Shown: positions 39,614-49,543, counted from the stretch's first letter. The stretch is 52,962 nt of DNA from Phycisphaerales bacterium (GCA_020850415.1 JADZER010000039.1:1-52962), one strand, 5' to 3'. Notes: generated from the letters alone by a model not told the origin. Numbers and translations are program-made.

Positions 39614-42600
39614 ATGACGCGCTCCTCGCTTCCGCAGACCATCCTTCTCGCCCTCCTCCTGGTGCTGGGAGGGGTCTCGGCAGAGGGCTGGGCTCAGGAC
39701 TGCACAGATAACACCGCTTGCGGGGAGTGCACTAGGTGCCTCTGTGCCATCTGCATCCCGCTTCTCCCAGGGGACGATCTGAGTGGGTGCGCCGAGTCGA
39801 CCGCCAGCGATTGCTTCCCGTGCCCCAGCTCCGGGGGGGGGCCGGGCGCCATCAAAGCCTGGGCGATCCGATCGGCGCTGGCCTGGTGGCAGTGCCGGCA
39901 TTGCGGCGAGCCCTTCCATCTGGACATCAACAATGCCGAAGAAATGGCGCTGATCGTCACCGCGCTGATGGAGGAGTGCAACTACGAGTGCGAGTTCAGG
40001 ATCGAGGTTCTGGAGCTGATCCTCGGTCGTCCACTCAGCTGTTCGGAGAAGGGGACTCTGTGCGGCTACGGCCCGAACGACGACTGGTGCGAGATCTGCC
40101 CGGAGCGGCCCCAGTGCACCGTGGTCACCATCCTGCCACTCCCCGTGCCCCCCGGCGATCTTGTCGGCGGCGATGGATCGGGCTGGGGCTCGGGCGGCGG
40201 AGGATCGGACGGGGGCGACCCCTTCGGCCACGACTTTGACTACTGCCGGGAGCTCGGCAGCCCTTGCCGTGGCGACGGCTCTGAGAACGGCGTAAACCTG
40301 CGCAACGGCGCGGCCAATCTCAACGCGATCGATCTCGCCCTGCCCGCGCCCGGGTTCGCCTGGCGCGTGGGTCGTTCCTACAGCTGCCAGCAGTGGGAAG
40401 AAGACGACGACAAGATGGTGTTCTACGACAGCGACACCTATCAGGGCGCCAATTGGTTCCAGATCTCTCAGCCGGTGCTGTTCTTGGCCGACGCCCCCAA
40501 CGGGGACTCGTACGACCGCCTGTACTACTACAGCGGACCCCAGGCCAAGCTCGAGCTCAGGCGAGTGGATACCGTCAGCGGCTACAGCACCGATACCTGG
40601 GAGGCGGTTGGGCTCGCCGCCGCGGCCGCCGAGAGGAAGACCACGGTGCTTGAAGAGGTCACCTACGACTACTACATCCTCTACGACAAGAGCGGCACGC
40701 AGACCTACTTCTTCGGTGGGGAGACCGCCTACGGCAACGCCGCGTGGCAGTTCTGGAAGAAGGTCGATCGGGGTGGGAACACCGCCTTTGTGGGCCACGC
40801 GACAGACCCGTCGCTGGCCAAGGACGGATACACCAGCGAGGGGTGCATCGAGACCGTCTACGATTCGGGTGGGCGCCGCTACTGCTACACCTACTCCACG
40901 GTCGAGGGTGTGAAGCGGCTGACCCAGGTTCTATGCGAGAACGACGCCGGCAGCGGCTGGGGGGACTGCGGGACGGAGACCGAGGTCGCCAGGGTCGAGT
41001 ACTCGTACTACCAGACCGGCGGCACGACCTACGGCGACGCCGGCAACCTCAAGATGGTGACCGTCACCACGCCGCTGAGCGACGCGAGCCTATCGATGGT
41101 CACCCGCACCTACTACAGGTACTGGACGGGGTCGTGGGATGTGGGCAACCCAGGTCGTTCCTACGCGGTCCAGTATGTGTACAGCTCGGAAGGCCTGCGG
41201 CGCTACGATGAGGATGTATCGGGAACGCTGGAAAACGAGGAGGAGGAGGATCTCGAGCCCTACGCGTCCGCGTACTACGAGTACGACGAGGACCGGCGCA
41301 TCGAGCTGACCTGGCAGAACGGCGAGTGTGGCTGCCCGGGCGCCGTGGACGGGGCGACCGTCTACCGCTATGAGACCAACAGCATGCTCTGGGAGGACTC
41401 GTGGCTGAGGCGGACGGTCGTTTCGCGGCCCGACGGCACCTTCCTGACCCAGTACTACAGCCCGACGATGCTGTCGACGAACACGGTGATCACCAGCGCC
41501 GATCCCGCCGGGAGCTCGTACGACTACTGGCTGACCGAGGTGGTTCGCGAGGATGACGGCCGGGTCAGTGAGATCCGCACACCGGCCGCGAACACCGGGT
41601 ACCCCCACAACACTTCCGGGACCCCATCGGAGCCCTACGGCGAGGTGACGGCGAGCACGAGCACCGGCCTGATCGAGGTGTATGTGGCCTCCGATCAGAC
41701 CGACCTGGAGTTCCTGCCCGAGCATGTGAAGTGGAAAGAGGGATCGTCCGGGGATGAGCACCTGGTGTCCACTCGGGAATACCTCGACCGACGCCTGAAG
41801 ATCGGTACCGACGACGCGGAGATCCTGGTCCCGATGGACCAGTATGTCTGGCAGTACACCGAGGAGACCGAGACCGAGGCCTACCACGGCATGGGATCGC
41901 CGCCGAGCGGGGCGTACGAGACCCAGATCGGGCGAGCGTTCTACAGTTCTACCGACTCCGATGTCCTGTATATCGCGCCGACCATCACGACCGTGACCCT
42001 GCCCGTGGTCTCGACGGCACACAACGGCTCCGGCACCTCGGTGTCGAGCTATCGGTTCCAGTTGCAGGACGGCCGGGTGCAGTACACCAAGACGGCCGAC
42101 GGCATTGTAAACTACACCGGCTACGACAGCCTCACCGGCTTGGTTGAGGAGGTCGTCGAGGATGTCGATACGGGGCTGACCGCCTACGACCCGCCGACCG
42201 AGGCAGGGACGACCTTCGACTCCTCAGGCGACGAGTTGCACCAGGCGACCGAGTTCACCTACGACGACCAAGGCCGATCCGACACGGTCAAGCTCCATGC
42301 CCATAGCACCACCGGCAAGGAGCGTGTGACGCAGACGGTCTACCACACGCTCGCGGATGGCAGGGCCGCGGTCCTATCCATCCCACGCTATGTGGATGAC
42401 ACGACCGATTCATGGTACGGGCCGGTCGGCTACACGGTGTCCAACCACGCCGGCCGGACGGAGGCCGGTGGTCTCATCACAATCTCCTCCTCCGGGACGA
42501 CGACCGATCCGATCAACTGGATCAATGAGGGTTTGGATGACCCGATCGCGGCGGTGCCGACAGGATCGCTGGCGAGGCTCTCGACCATCCTGTACGACGA

Positions 42601-45600
42601 GACAGGGGCGCGGGCGCTGGAAGCGCGGGCGTACTACAACATCCCCGCATCCGGGGAGGGGGATGCCGACGATCACTTCGACCCGACGAGGTACCTCTAC
42701 GACAAGGCGATGGGACGAACGATCGGCGTCATGGACCCGACGGGGACCATCTCGCGCACGGAGTACGACGATCTCGGCAGGGTGGTCAGCCGGAGCATCG
42801 GCACCAACGACTGGGTGGATGCCAGCACACCGGCCTTTGCCACCAGCGGCACCAACAACATGATGACGACGGAGCTGCTGGAGTACGACGGCGATTCTGA
42901 TGGCGGCAACAGCTACCTGACCGAGGTCACGCGGCGCGTGGAGGACGGCTCCACGGGTCAGCGTGTCACGGGCTTCATCAATGACGCCCGCGGCCGAACG
43001 ATCGTGACCCAGAGCCCGGCGACGCCCTACGCCGTGAGCAAGTACGACAACCTCGGCCGCGTCGTGGCGAACGCCACCTACAGCGACATCTCGGGCTTCG
43101 ACGAGGACACCGATCCCACTACGACCACCTCCGATCGCATGAGCCTGTCGAGGACCTACCACGACGAGAGGGGCCAAGTCTACGAGAGCCGGGAGTACAA
43201 GATCAACCAGGGCACCGGGGTCGTCATGACTTCAGGCTCCGATGTCTACCTGTACAGCAAGTCCTGGTACGACAGCGTCGGGCGGCCGATCAAGACACTC
43301 GGTGAGCAGATCGGCAAGACGGTCTACGACCGGCTGGGGCGGCCGACCCACTCCTTTGTGATCGCGACGGTCGATGACTCTGGTTATTCCGACGCGTTCG
43401 GCGTGAGCGGCGATATCGTGCTCGAAGAGTCCCAGACCGTCTACAGCGAGGACACCGGGAGCGTGCTACTCAGCGCGTCGATCAGCCGGTTCCACGACGA
43501 CTACGGCACCGGGCAGACCACCGGGCCGCTGGACCTGAACAACGATGGCGGGTCCGCGAGCCCGTTGGTCTACACCGCCGCGGACATCCTGGGCCGCATT
43601 CAGATCACCGCGTCCTGGTACGACGAGTGGGACCGGCTGATCGACACAGTGCACTACGGCACCCACGGCGGCAGCAGCTTCACCTACCCGGCGAGTGCGC
43701 CGACCAGCAGTTCGGCCGATGAGCTGCTGACGACGATCACCTACGACGAGGACGGGGCGGTGCTGTTGACGACCGACCCCGAGGGCGCGGACACCAAGTA
43801 CGAGTACGACGGGCTGGGCCGCCAGCTGGCGGTGATCAGCAACTACACGGAGGCGGAGCCTCCGATCAACACCGCGAATCGCGACACGGACACCTATGTG
43901 CGCTGCGAGTATGAGGGCGGGCTGCTGACAGAGATGTGGGTCGATGTTGACGGCGACAAGGTGCAGGACACCGGCGTCGACCAGGTGACCACCTACACCT
44001 ACGGCGTCACCGACACCGACGACCCCGCTCCCTCGGCGATCTACGCCAACAACCTCATCCGCCAGGTCAAGTATCCGGACTCCACGAGCGACATTGTCCG
44101 CTACGCCTACAACGCCCAGGGCGAGCCGACCGTGATGGTGGACCAGGAGGGCAACTCGGTCGCGTCGGTGTATGACGAGTTCGGCCGGGTCGTCGAGCGT
44201 CGGGCCACGCTCGACACCGGTTCCGACCTTGACGACGCCGTGCTCCGGATCGTCACCGGGTACGACGACCGCGGCATGGTGAGCGCCGTCACCCAGTACG
44301 ACAACCCAACCAGCGGCGATGTCGTCGACCAGGTGGCGTACGAGTACGACCACTGGGGCTTGCTCGACAAGATCCACCAGGACTTCAACTCGGTCGTTAC
44401 CGCCGGCTCGGGCGATGAGTTGACGGTGGACTACACGCACGGCACCTACACCAGCCCCACCGCGCGGGCGCTCCGTCGCACCGGGCTTACGCTCCCGGAC
44501 GGAACCGCGATCACCTACCAGTACGCCGCGACGGGCGGCGCGCTGGACGCCGCCATCAACCGGGCTAGCTCGGTCAAGGTCGGCACGACCACGGTCGCCA
44601 CCTACGAGTATCTCGGGCTCGACGGCGCTGTCGGCACCGAGTTGCCCCAGCCGGAGTTGCTCTACAACCGGTTCACACCGGGCGCGTCGTCCGGCGACTA
44701 CGACCGGATGGACATCTTCGGCCGTGTCGAGCACGACATCTGGACCCGCGGTATCGATACGGATACGAACGGGTCGTACGATGTATTCCGAGATTTCTAC
44801 AACCACCAGATCAGCCGGAGCAAGTCAAGCAACATCGATCTCGTCCAGGACCACGTGTATCCCGGCTGGGATGTGGCGTACACCAACGACGGGCTGGAGC
44901 GCCTTGAGGCGGCCCATCGCGGTGACTGGACTGGATCGGCGATCACCGCCGCGCGGTTCTTGGAACACTGGACGCTCAGTCAGACCGGCAACTGGGATCT
45001 GCACCAGCTCGATCTCGATGGTGACTCGAGCTTTGGCGGGACCGACGAGCTCAACGACACCGGCACATTCAACCTCGTCAACGAGCTACGGTACCGGGAC
45101 AAGGACAGCGACACCACCGATGATGTCACCCTCGGCTACGATGATCTCGGCAACCTCACCGACGACGGCGAAAGCTACAGGTATGTCTACGACATCTGGG
45201 GCCGCCTGAGGAAGGTCTTGGACCGTTCGGACAACCTCGTGGCTGAGTACTCCTACAACGGGTTGGGCCACCGGACCGGCTGGCACTACGATGTCGACGC
45301 CGACAGCACCGTCGAGGCGAACACTTCCGGGAACAGCGACGACGCCTGGTACCACTGGGTCCACGATGACCGCTGGCGCCAGGTCGCAACCTACCGTGTG
45401 CTGCACTACAAAGCTGGCGGCGGCTGGACCTGGGATGAGGACATCGACAACAATGTGCTGCCTAAGGAGGACTTCGTCTATCACAACGCGGGGCTTGCGG
45501 GGTACGGGTCAAGTTCGTACATCGACAGCGTGATCCTGCGCGATGCGGATTCGAACACGAGTTGGTCGGCGGCCTCGGACGGGACCCTCGAGGAGCGGAC

Positions 45601-46864
45601 CTACTACTGCCAGAGCTGGCGGGCCGATGTGGTGGCGCTGCTGACCGACGCGGGGCAGCTGATCCAGCAGGTGCGGTACGACCCGTACGGCGTGCCGTTC
45701 GGCCTCAGCAAGGCAGATGTCAACGCTGACGGCGAGGTGACCAGTGACAACACCTACTTCGGCAGCACGGTCTGGTCGGACTCCAGCCACCCGCTGGCAG
45801 ACTGGAATTGGGACGGCACCAAGGACTACGGCGACCTCTCGGACTACGCGGCGAGTTACTCGGCCGACACGGACCTTGGGCGCGGTTCGCTTGGTTACGA
45901 CAGCGCCGTTGCCGGCGGAAACGACCGCAAGGGGTGTGCCGCATATGAGATGGACCCAGAACTAACAGGCTCAGAAGGCTGGGAGGGTGTCTATCATGTA
46001 CGAAACCGCGTCTACCTCAGCGCCACAGGCAGGTGGGCTAGGCGGGATCCATTGGGGTATGTGGACGGTCTGAGCTTATACCAATACCAGTTCAGCATTC
46101 CAGTCACCCTAGTTGATCCGTTCGGGCTGCAGACCTGTACTTCGGCCCCTTGTGTGCGCCCACCAGTGCGAGCACCAGTGCGGGAACCGGTGCGACACCC
46201 GGGCGGGAGGCAGCCCCGAGATTACAGGCGGCCCGGGCCCGGTCCCGGCACCGCGCCGCGCGACGGTATTGATCCGATCCCGGCGATGTTGCCGCCTGGA
46301 TGGGAGATGCCCGAGGACTGGAGGCCTTACCGGCCAGGGCAGGAAGACTGGATTCAGATACCCCAGATTGGCGAGCCTAATAGGATGCCGACATATCCTA
46401 AGAACCCCGCTCCCAAGGTGCAACTGCCAACAATGCCAGGCATTGATGAAGAGTGGAAGCCGCTCAAGCCGGCGGATCCCGAGGCAGAGAAGCTAAAGAA
46501 GCCCGGAGACTGTACCTGGGCTAGGTACCAGGCGCTTCTCAAGATCCAATCTGCGGCATGTGCAGAGATCTACAACGGACTAGGCGGGTGCACAGACAAG
46601 GGAACGATGACATGCTCTGATATGGCGTACCGAAGGGTTGTCTATGCGGCGTGCGCGAATGCGCGGCAGGCACTCGCTGAGGAGTGCTTTCGTGGGGGTG
46701 GTGAAACCCATCGCCGGGAGATTAGTCAGCAAAGGGAGGTTGCCGATAAATGCAAGCGACTGATGGATGCTGGCGATTGCCTGCAGAATCTGCCGCCGGT
46801 GTCTCCGGGGCCGTGGGGTCCGTGGTCTGATGAGCCGCCGGGTGGGAACTGCGGGAGGTATTAG
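39614..46864 (+). CDS. Giant exported RHS/YD-repeat protein with distinct C-terminal tip, 2416 aa
   Basis: ATG at 39614 follows GGAGG by seven bases. Signal peptide at residues 1-27, then a Cys-rich N-terminal stretch (CTDNTACGECTRCLCAICI). From about residue 200 the chain is the RHS shell: many YD-type repeats such as TYTYGVTDTD, YDEFGRVVERRA and YEYDGLGRQLAV. The shell ends near GRWARRDPLGYVDGLSLYQY and the typical VDPFGLQ. The last 240 residues are a Pro-rich linker and a Cys-rich helical tip (CTWARYQALLKIQSAACAEI, GGGETHRR, ADKCKRLMDAG). Near residue 2040 a dockerin-like Ca loop (ADVNADGEVTSDN, then WNWDGTKDYGDLSDY) is inserted. RHS proteins carry toxic tips to neighbour cells. Codon usage changes near 45945, in line with a swapped tip. 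The tip's activity is not recognised. Confidence 0.88.
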   Translation: MTRSSLPQTILLALLLVLGGVSAEGWAQDCTDNTACGECTRCLCAICIPLLPGDDLSGCAESTASDCFPCPSSGGGPGAIKAWAIRSALAWWQCRHCGEPFHLDINNAEEMALIVTALMEECNYECEFRIEVLELILGRPLSCSEKGTLCGYGPNDDWCEICPERPQCTVVTILPLPVPPGDLVGGDGSGWGSGGGGSDGGDPFGHDFDYCRELGSPCRGDGSENGVNLRNGAANLNAIDLALPAPGFAWRVGRSYSCQQWEEDDDKMVFYDSDTYQGANWFQISQPVLFLADAPNGDSYDRLYYYSGPQAKLELRRVDTVSGYSTDTWEAVGLAAAAAERKTTVLEEVTYDYYILYDKSGTQTYFFGGETAYGNAAWQFWKKVDRGGNTAFVGHATDPSLAKDGYTSEGCIETVYDSGGRRYCYTYSTVEGVKRLTQVLCENDAGSGWGDCGTETEVARVEYSYYQTGGTTYGDAGNLKMVTVTTPLSDASLSMVTRTYYRYWTGSWDVGNPGRSYAVQYVYSSEGLRRYDEDVSGTLENEEEEDLEPYASAYYEYDEDRRIELTWQNGECGCPGAVDGATVYRYETNSMLWEDSWLRRTVVSRPDGTFLTQYYSPTMLSTNTVITSADPAGSSYDYWLTEVVREDDGRVSEIRTPAANTGYPHNTSGTPSEPYGEVTASTSTGLIEVYVASDQTDLEFLPEHVKWKEGSSGDEHLVSTREYLDRRLKIGTDDAEILVPMDQYVWQYTEETETEAYHGMGSPPSGAYETQIGRAFYSSTDSDVLYIAPTITTVTLPVVSTAHNGSGTSVSSYRFQLQDGRVQYTKTADGIVNYTGYDSLTGLVEEVVEDVDTGLTAYDPPTEAGTTFDSSGDELHQATEFTYDDQGRSDTVKLHAHSTTGKERVTQTVYHTLADGRAAVLSIPRYVDDTTDSWYGPVGYTVSNHAGRTEAGGLITISSSGTTTDPINWINEGLDDPIAAVPTGSLARLSTILYDETGARALEARAYYNIPASGEGDADDHFDPTRYLYDKAMGRTIGVMDPTGTISRTEYDDLGRVVSRSIGTNDWVDASTPAFATSGTNNMMTTELLEYDGDSDGGNSYLTEVTRRVEDGSTGQRVTGFINDARGRTIVTQSPATPYAVSKYDNLGRVVANATYSDISGFDEDTDPTTTTSDRMSLSRTYHDERGQVYESREYKINQGTGVVMTSGSDVYLYSKSWYDSVGRPIKTLGEQIGKTVYDRLGRPTHSFVIATVDDSGYSDAFGVSGDIVLEESQTVYSEDTGSVLLSASISRFHDDYGTGQTTGPLDLNNDGGSASPLVYTAADILGRIQITASWYDEWDRLIDTVHYGTHGGSSFTYPASAPTSSSADELLTTITYDEDGAVLLTTDPEGADTKYEYDGLGRQLAVISNYTEAEPPINTANRDTDTYVRCEYEGGLLTEMWVDVDGDKVQDTGVDQVTTYTYGVTDTDDPAPSAIYANNLIRQVKYPDSTSDIVRYAYNAQGEPTVMVDQEGNSVASVYDEFGRVVERRATLDTGSDLDDAVLRIVTGYDDRGMVSAVTQYDNPTSGDVVDQVAYEYDHWGLLDKIHQDFNSVVTAGSGDELTVDYTHGTYTSPTARALRRTGLTLPDGTAITYQYAATGGALDAAINRASSVKVGTTTVATYEYLGLDGAVGTELPQPELLYNRFTPGASSGDYDRMDIFGRVEHDIWTRGIDTDTNGSYDVFRDFYNHQISRSKSSNIDLVQDHVYPGWDVAYTNDGLERLEAAHRGDWTGSAITAARFLEHWTLSQTGNWDLHQLDLDGDSSFGGTDELNDTGTFNLVNELRYRDKDSDTTDDVTLGYDDLGNLTDDGESYRYVYDIWGRLRKVLDRSDNLVAEYSYNGLGHRTGWHYDVDADSTVEANTSGNSDDAWYHWVHDDRWRQVATYRVLHYKAGGGWTWDEDIDNNVLPKEDFVYHNAGLAGYGSSSYIDSVILRDADSNTSWSAASDGTLEERTYYCQSWRADVVALLTDAGQLIQQVRYDPYGVPFGLSKADVNADGEVTSDNTYFGSTVWSDSSHPLADWNWDGTKDYGDLSDYAASYSADTDLGRGSLGYDSAVAGGNDRKGCAAYEMDPELTGSEGWEGVYHVRNRVYLSATGRWARRDPLGYVDGLSLYQYQFSIPVTLVDPFGLQTCTSAPCVRPPVRAPVREPVRHPGGRQPRDYRRPGPGPGTAPRDGIDPIPAMLPPGWEMPEDWRPYRPGQEDWIQIPQIGEPNRMPTYPKNPAPKVQLPTMPGIDEEWKPLKPADPEAEKLKKPGDCTWARYQALLKIQSAACAEIYNGLGGCTDKGTMTCSDMAYRRVVYAACANARQALAEECFRGGGETHRREISQQREVADKCKRLMDAGDCLQNLPPVSPGPWGPWSDEPPGGNCGRY

Positions 46865-46868
46865 GCAT

Positions 46869-47576
46869 ATGATACGAGTGCGCATTGCGGGCGTGCTGGA
46901 TGCACTGCTCAACAAGTACTATGTGCATCTGGAGACTGATTGGGTACTAGATGTACTCAGGGCTGAATTGTGTCCTGAAGAGATACACGGATGGCGTGAG
47001 CAGCTTGAGGGGGTCATGTGCGCCGCAGATCGGGCGGTGTTCCACGCGTGGTCCCCGGATGAATGGATGGTGATGGACACTGTGCAGATTCTCGCGGAGC
47101 AAGGGTATGTGCGACAAGGAGATATCACCGCGGCTCGCTGTGCTATGTGGGCGAATTTGTTCTTGGTTAAGGCAATTGTGCTCGGGCCCTACCATGATTG
47201 GGAGCGGGTCGTACTCTATTGGCTCGGCATCGAGGGTGACGAGGATGTGGAGAGGGATTGCGCATTGGTGGCGTGGCTGCTTCGCCAATGCTGCATTGCC
47301 GGTGGCCATGTGGTGTCGGAGCAAGAACAAAGTGTGGTAGCTGGGTGTGCGCAGCTGTTGGAATTGCGGTCGCAGGTGCTTCGGGAACAGGATAGGACCG
47401 CGTGGCTTGCGGAGCAGAAGGCAGTGCGGGGGGTTCTGGCAAGATGGGACCGGGTCGAGGAGGAAGCTAATGGCAGGGCGGTGTTCTTCTCCAGTTCTGT
47501 GCACAAGCAGATAGAGAGCATCATACGAGATGTCAACGCGAAGCTCGTAGCGATCGGGGCGGAGTGGGGGAGGTGA
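46869..47576 (+). CDS. Probable RHS-tip immunity protein, 235 aa
   Basis: It starts four bases after the RHS stop. It has the same lower-GC, looser codon use as the RHS tip, unlike the rest of the window, which is what a toxin/immunity pair acquired together would show. The protein is helical and acidic (LDALLNKYYVHLETDWVLDV, WSPDEWMVMDTVQILAEQGY, GDEDVERDCALVAWLLRQ), with no signal or membrane segment, so cytoplasmic. No family is recognised. The immunity role is inferred only from position and composition; it might instead be an unrelated passenger. Confidence 0.65.
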   Translation: MIRVRIAGVLDALLNKYYVHLETDWVLDVLRAELCPEEIHGWREQLEGVMCAADRAVFHAWSPDEWMVMDTVQILAEQGYVRQGDITAARCAMWANLFLVKAIVLGPYHDWERVVLYWLGIEGDEDVERDCALVAWLLRQCCIAGGHVVSEQEQSVVAGCAQLLELRSQVLREQDRTAWLAEQKAVRGVLARWDRVEEEANGRAVFFSSSVHKQIESIIRDVNAKLVAIGAEWGR

Positions 47577-47713
47577 CTGGGACCTGACGAGGCGGATTGC
47601 GGCTCATCGCCGGGATCCCAGGATTGGAAGTAACTGGACTAAGTATGCTCGAGGGTAATGGGGAGCGAGCAAGGAGGTTGCCCCCCCTAACCTGGATGCT
47701 CGGTGAGATGGAA

Positions 47714-48742
47714 TCAGATCGCGATCCGCTCGACGATGTTCCGTGTGACCTCCTGGCGCCGGCGGTCGTAGAGCTTGGTCGTTCTGGGGTCGGAGTGCCC
47801 GAGCAGGAACTGGACATCGGAGAGCTCGACGCCCTGCTCGAGGAGGTTCGTGGCGGTCGAGGCCCGCAGGCTGTGGCACTTGAAGACCTGGTCAGGCAGC
47901 CCCGCCGCCCGCAGTCTCCTCTTGAGCATGCGCAACATGTCGTTGGCGGTCATCCCCTTATCGCTCGGCTGTCCTGATCGCCGGACCATCGAGCGGAAGA
48001 GTGGGGCCGTCGGCTCGTCTTGGCCGAGGACCGATAAGTACTCGTCGAGGTACTGGTGCAGGTCGGCCCGGCAGGGGATCGCGCGGAGCTTTCCCCCCTT
48101 CTCGTCGAGCCGCAGGTAGAACTGGCGCCCGTCGGTGTAGAAGTCCTGGCGCTGTAGCTTGGCGACGGCGCCGGCCCGGGCGGCCGTGTAGACGAGCGTG
48201 GCGATCACGGCCCGGTCCCGCAGCCCCGCAAGGTCCGGATCGCCTTTCTCCGTGACGAGCCCGATCGACCCCAGCAGCTCGCGGATCTGCTTGGGCGCCA
48301 TCGCCGGCGTCTTGCCTTCGGTGACCGAGTGCTTGGGCCCGCGGACCGAGAGCGCGGGGTTGAGGGCGATGGCGTGCCGCTGGACCAGCTTGTCGAAGAA
48401 GTGCCGCAGAGCGGCGAGGTGGAGTTTCCTGGTGGGCTTGCTGGCCGGTCGGGTTCTGGGCGGGGCGCCCTCGGGGACCTTCGCCTCGGCCCGGAGCTCC
48501 TTGATGTACCCGGCGATCATCGCTGGCGTGACCTGAATCAGGGGCGCCCGGTGCTCGTCGCACCACATCAGGAACCGGTGGACGGCGTGCCGGTAGGCCC
48601 TGGCCGTGTGGGAGGAGTCCAGCCCGGCGAAGAATTCCTCGTAGGCGTAGCGGGCGTTGGCGCCGGCCTCGTGGACCACGGCGGGGAGGATCGGTTCGCG
48701 GTGGGCGAGCGCGGTGGTGGTCGTGGATCGGTCTTTTGGCAT
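47714..48742 (-). CDS. Tyrosine-family site-specific recombinase (integrase)
   Basis: 342 aa; ATG at 48742 after AAGGAGG, chosen over 48817. An N-terminal SAM-like core-binding domain (SSHTARAYRHAVHRFLMWCD; LHLAALRHFFDKLVQRHAIA) is followed by the catalytic domain. That holds Arg in YTAARAGAVAKL, the FKCHSLRASTATNLLEQG box (H-x-x-R), and LGHSDPRTTKLYDRR with the second His and the nucleophile Tyr. It may integrate the element, resolve multimers or move a cassette. No att duplication was found near it; the gap 47577-47713 holds no gene. Given a Rep/par replicon, dimer resolution is a fair alternative to integration. Confidence 0.93.
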   Translation of the reverse strand: MPKDRSTTTTALAHREPILPAVVHEAGANARYAYEEFFAGLDSSHTARAYRHAVHRFLMWCDEHRAPLIQVTPAMIAGYIKELRAEAKVPEGAPPRTRPASKPTRKLHLAALRHFFDKLVQRHAIALNPALSVRGPKHSVTEGKTPAMAPKQIRELLGSIGLVTEKGDPDLAGLRDRAVIATLVYTAARAGAVAKLQRQDFYTDGRQFYLRLDEKGGKLRAIPCRADLHQYLDEYLSVLGQDEPTAPLFRSMVRRSGQPSDKGMTANDMLRMLKRRLRAAGLPDQVFKCHSLRASTATNLLEQGVELSDVQFLLGHSDPRTTKLYDRRRQEVTRNIVERIAI

Positions 48743-48906
48743 CGTGGTGGGCCTCCTTGCCCCAACATCGGACGAATCGTCTTCTAGTCTGTAGTGCACG
48801 ATAACATCCTTTATCATGCATGGAAAGGGGGATATTGTGGAGATGGATATCGGAAATTATTCGGTAAATTCTCCACCGCCAGGATCTGGATTGCGGAACA
48901 TCAAGC

Positions 48907-48935
48907 TTGACAAATGCGTACAACTAGACGATACT
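48907..48935 (+). promoter_or_regulatory. Sigma-70-type promoter for the nucleotidyltransferase/XRE pair
   Basis: TTGACA (48907-48912), 17-base spacer, GATACT (48930-48935), 31 bases before the ATG at 48967. The remainder of the 224-bp gap toward the integrase is AT-rich and without a gene. Confidence 0.65.
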
Positions 48936-48966
48936 AGCAGGTATGAGGAACAACTGGGGGTAAGCC

Positions 48967-49524
48967 ATGCCGACACTGCCGGAGTTCACAGCCGGGGGAA
49001 CGCTCCCCCCAGGCGACTACCCGATGTCATTGGCCGAGTTGAAGGAGTCCAGCTTGGTGCTCGGTCCCGGGCCGCCGCGGGACCACCCCGTGTGGGACGC
49101 GGCCTGGCGAGAGCAGCTGGTCGAGAACCTCTCCGTGATGGTCAAGCAGTTGTGGGCGGTTGGGATCGACGAGATCTACATCGACGGGTCCTTTGTCGAG
49201 GACAAAGACCACCCCAATGATATCGACGGGTACTTCGTGTGCGCCGAGGACCGGGTGCGGACCAGGTCGCTCCAGGGCAGCCTCAACCGCCTCGACCCCG
49301 CCAAGTGCTGGACCTGGGACCACACGACCCGCCGCTCCTACCGCGGCTACCCGAAGCGGCAGCTGCCCATGTGGCACAGCTACCGGGTCGAGCTCTACCC
49401 GCACTGGGTGGGGCTCGTCGCGGGGCGTGATGCGCTGGGGAACGAGCTGGAGTTCCCCGCCTGGTTCCGGCAGCACCGCGCGACAGGGCGGCCCAAGGGC
49501 ATCATCAAGGTCGTTCAGGGATGA
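48967..49524 (+). CDS. Nucleotidyltransferase-like protein (DUF6932-type), 185 aa
   Basis: The motif EIYIDGSFVEDKDHPNDIDG (residues 69-88) has the G-S and D-x-D features of polymerase-beta-type nucleotidyltransferases (Gly74, Ser75, Asp85, Asp87). The N-terminal LPEFTAGGTLPPGDYPMSLA lead is a mark of a family I know as DUF6932. Such MNT-fold enzymes often are toxins or antitoxins that modify tRNA or proteins with nucleotides. The next gene is an XRE regulator 19 bases on, giving the lay-out of a toxin-antitoxin pair. The C-terminal third (LPMWHSYRVELYPHWVGLV) has the second half of the fold. Whether it is toxic is not known. Confidence 0.72.
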   Translation: MPTLPEFTAGGTLPPGDYPMSLAELKESSLVLGPGPPRDHPVWDAAWREQLVENLSVMVKQLWAVGIDEIYIDGSFVEDKDHPNDIDGYFVCAEDRVRTRSLQGSLNRLDPAKCWTWDHTTRRSYRGYPKRQLPMWHSYRVELYPHWVGLVAGRDALGNELEFPAWFRQHRATGRPKGIIKVVQG

Positions 49525-49543
49525 GAGAGAAGGAGAGCACGCC

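Larger units (their letters stand above)
9967..47570. repeat. Polar octamer AGTGGGGG, 12 copies seen, strand switch near 31 kb
   Basis: Minus-strand copies: 9967, 20013, 20231, 30153, 30313. Plus-strand copies: 31972, 32227, 33001, 33504, 35039, 37947, 47563. None of the copies I noticed breaks the rule, and the orientation does not follow gene direction (copies at 9967, 20013 and 20231 lie against their genes). The flip coincides with the par/iteron/rep region. I searched by eye, so copies may be missed. Confidence 0.55.

Noticed and set aside
38048..40798. 916-codon minus-strand open frame
   Set aside because: Over 39614-40798 it is the complement of the RHS gene, with Arg/Gly/Pro-biased composition. 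Only its last 175 codons (RyR-domain gene) have a ribosome-supported start and real domain.
43466..44806. 446-codon minus-strand frame rich in Val/Arg/Asp
   Set aside because: Antisense shadow of YD repeats: the periodic composition mirrors the RHS codons; no domain visible.
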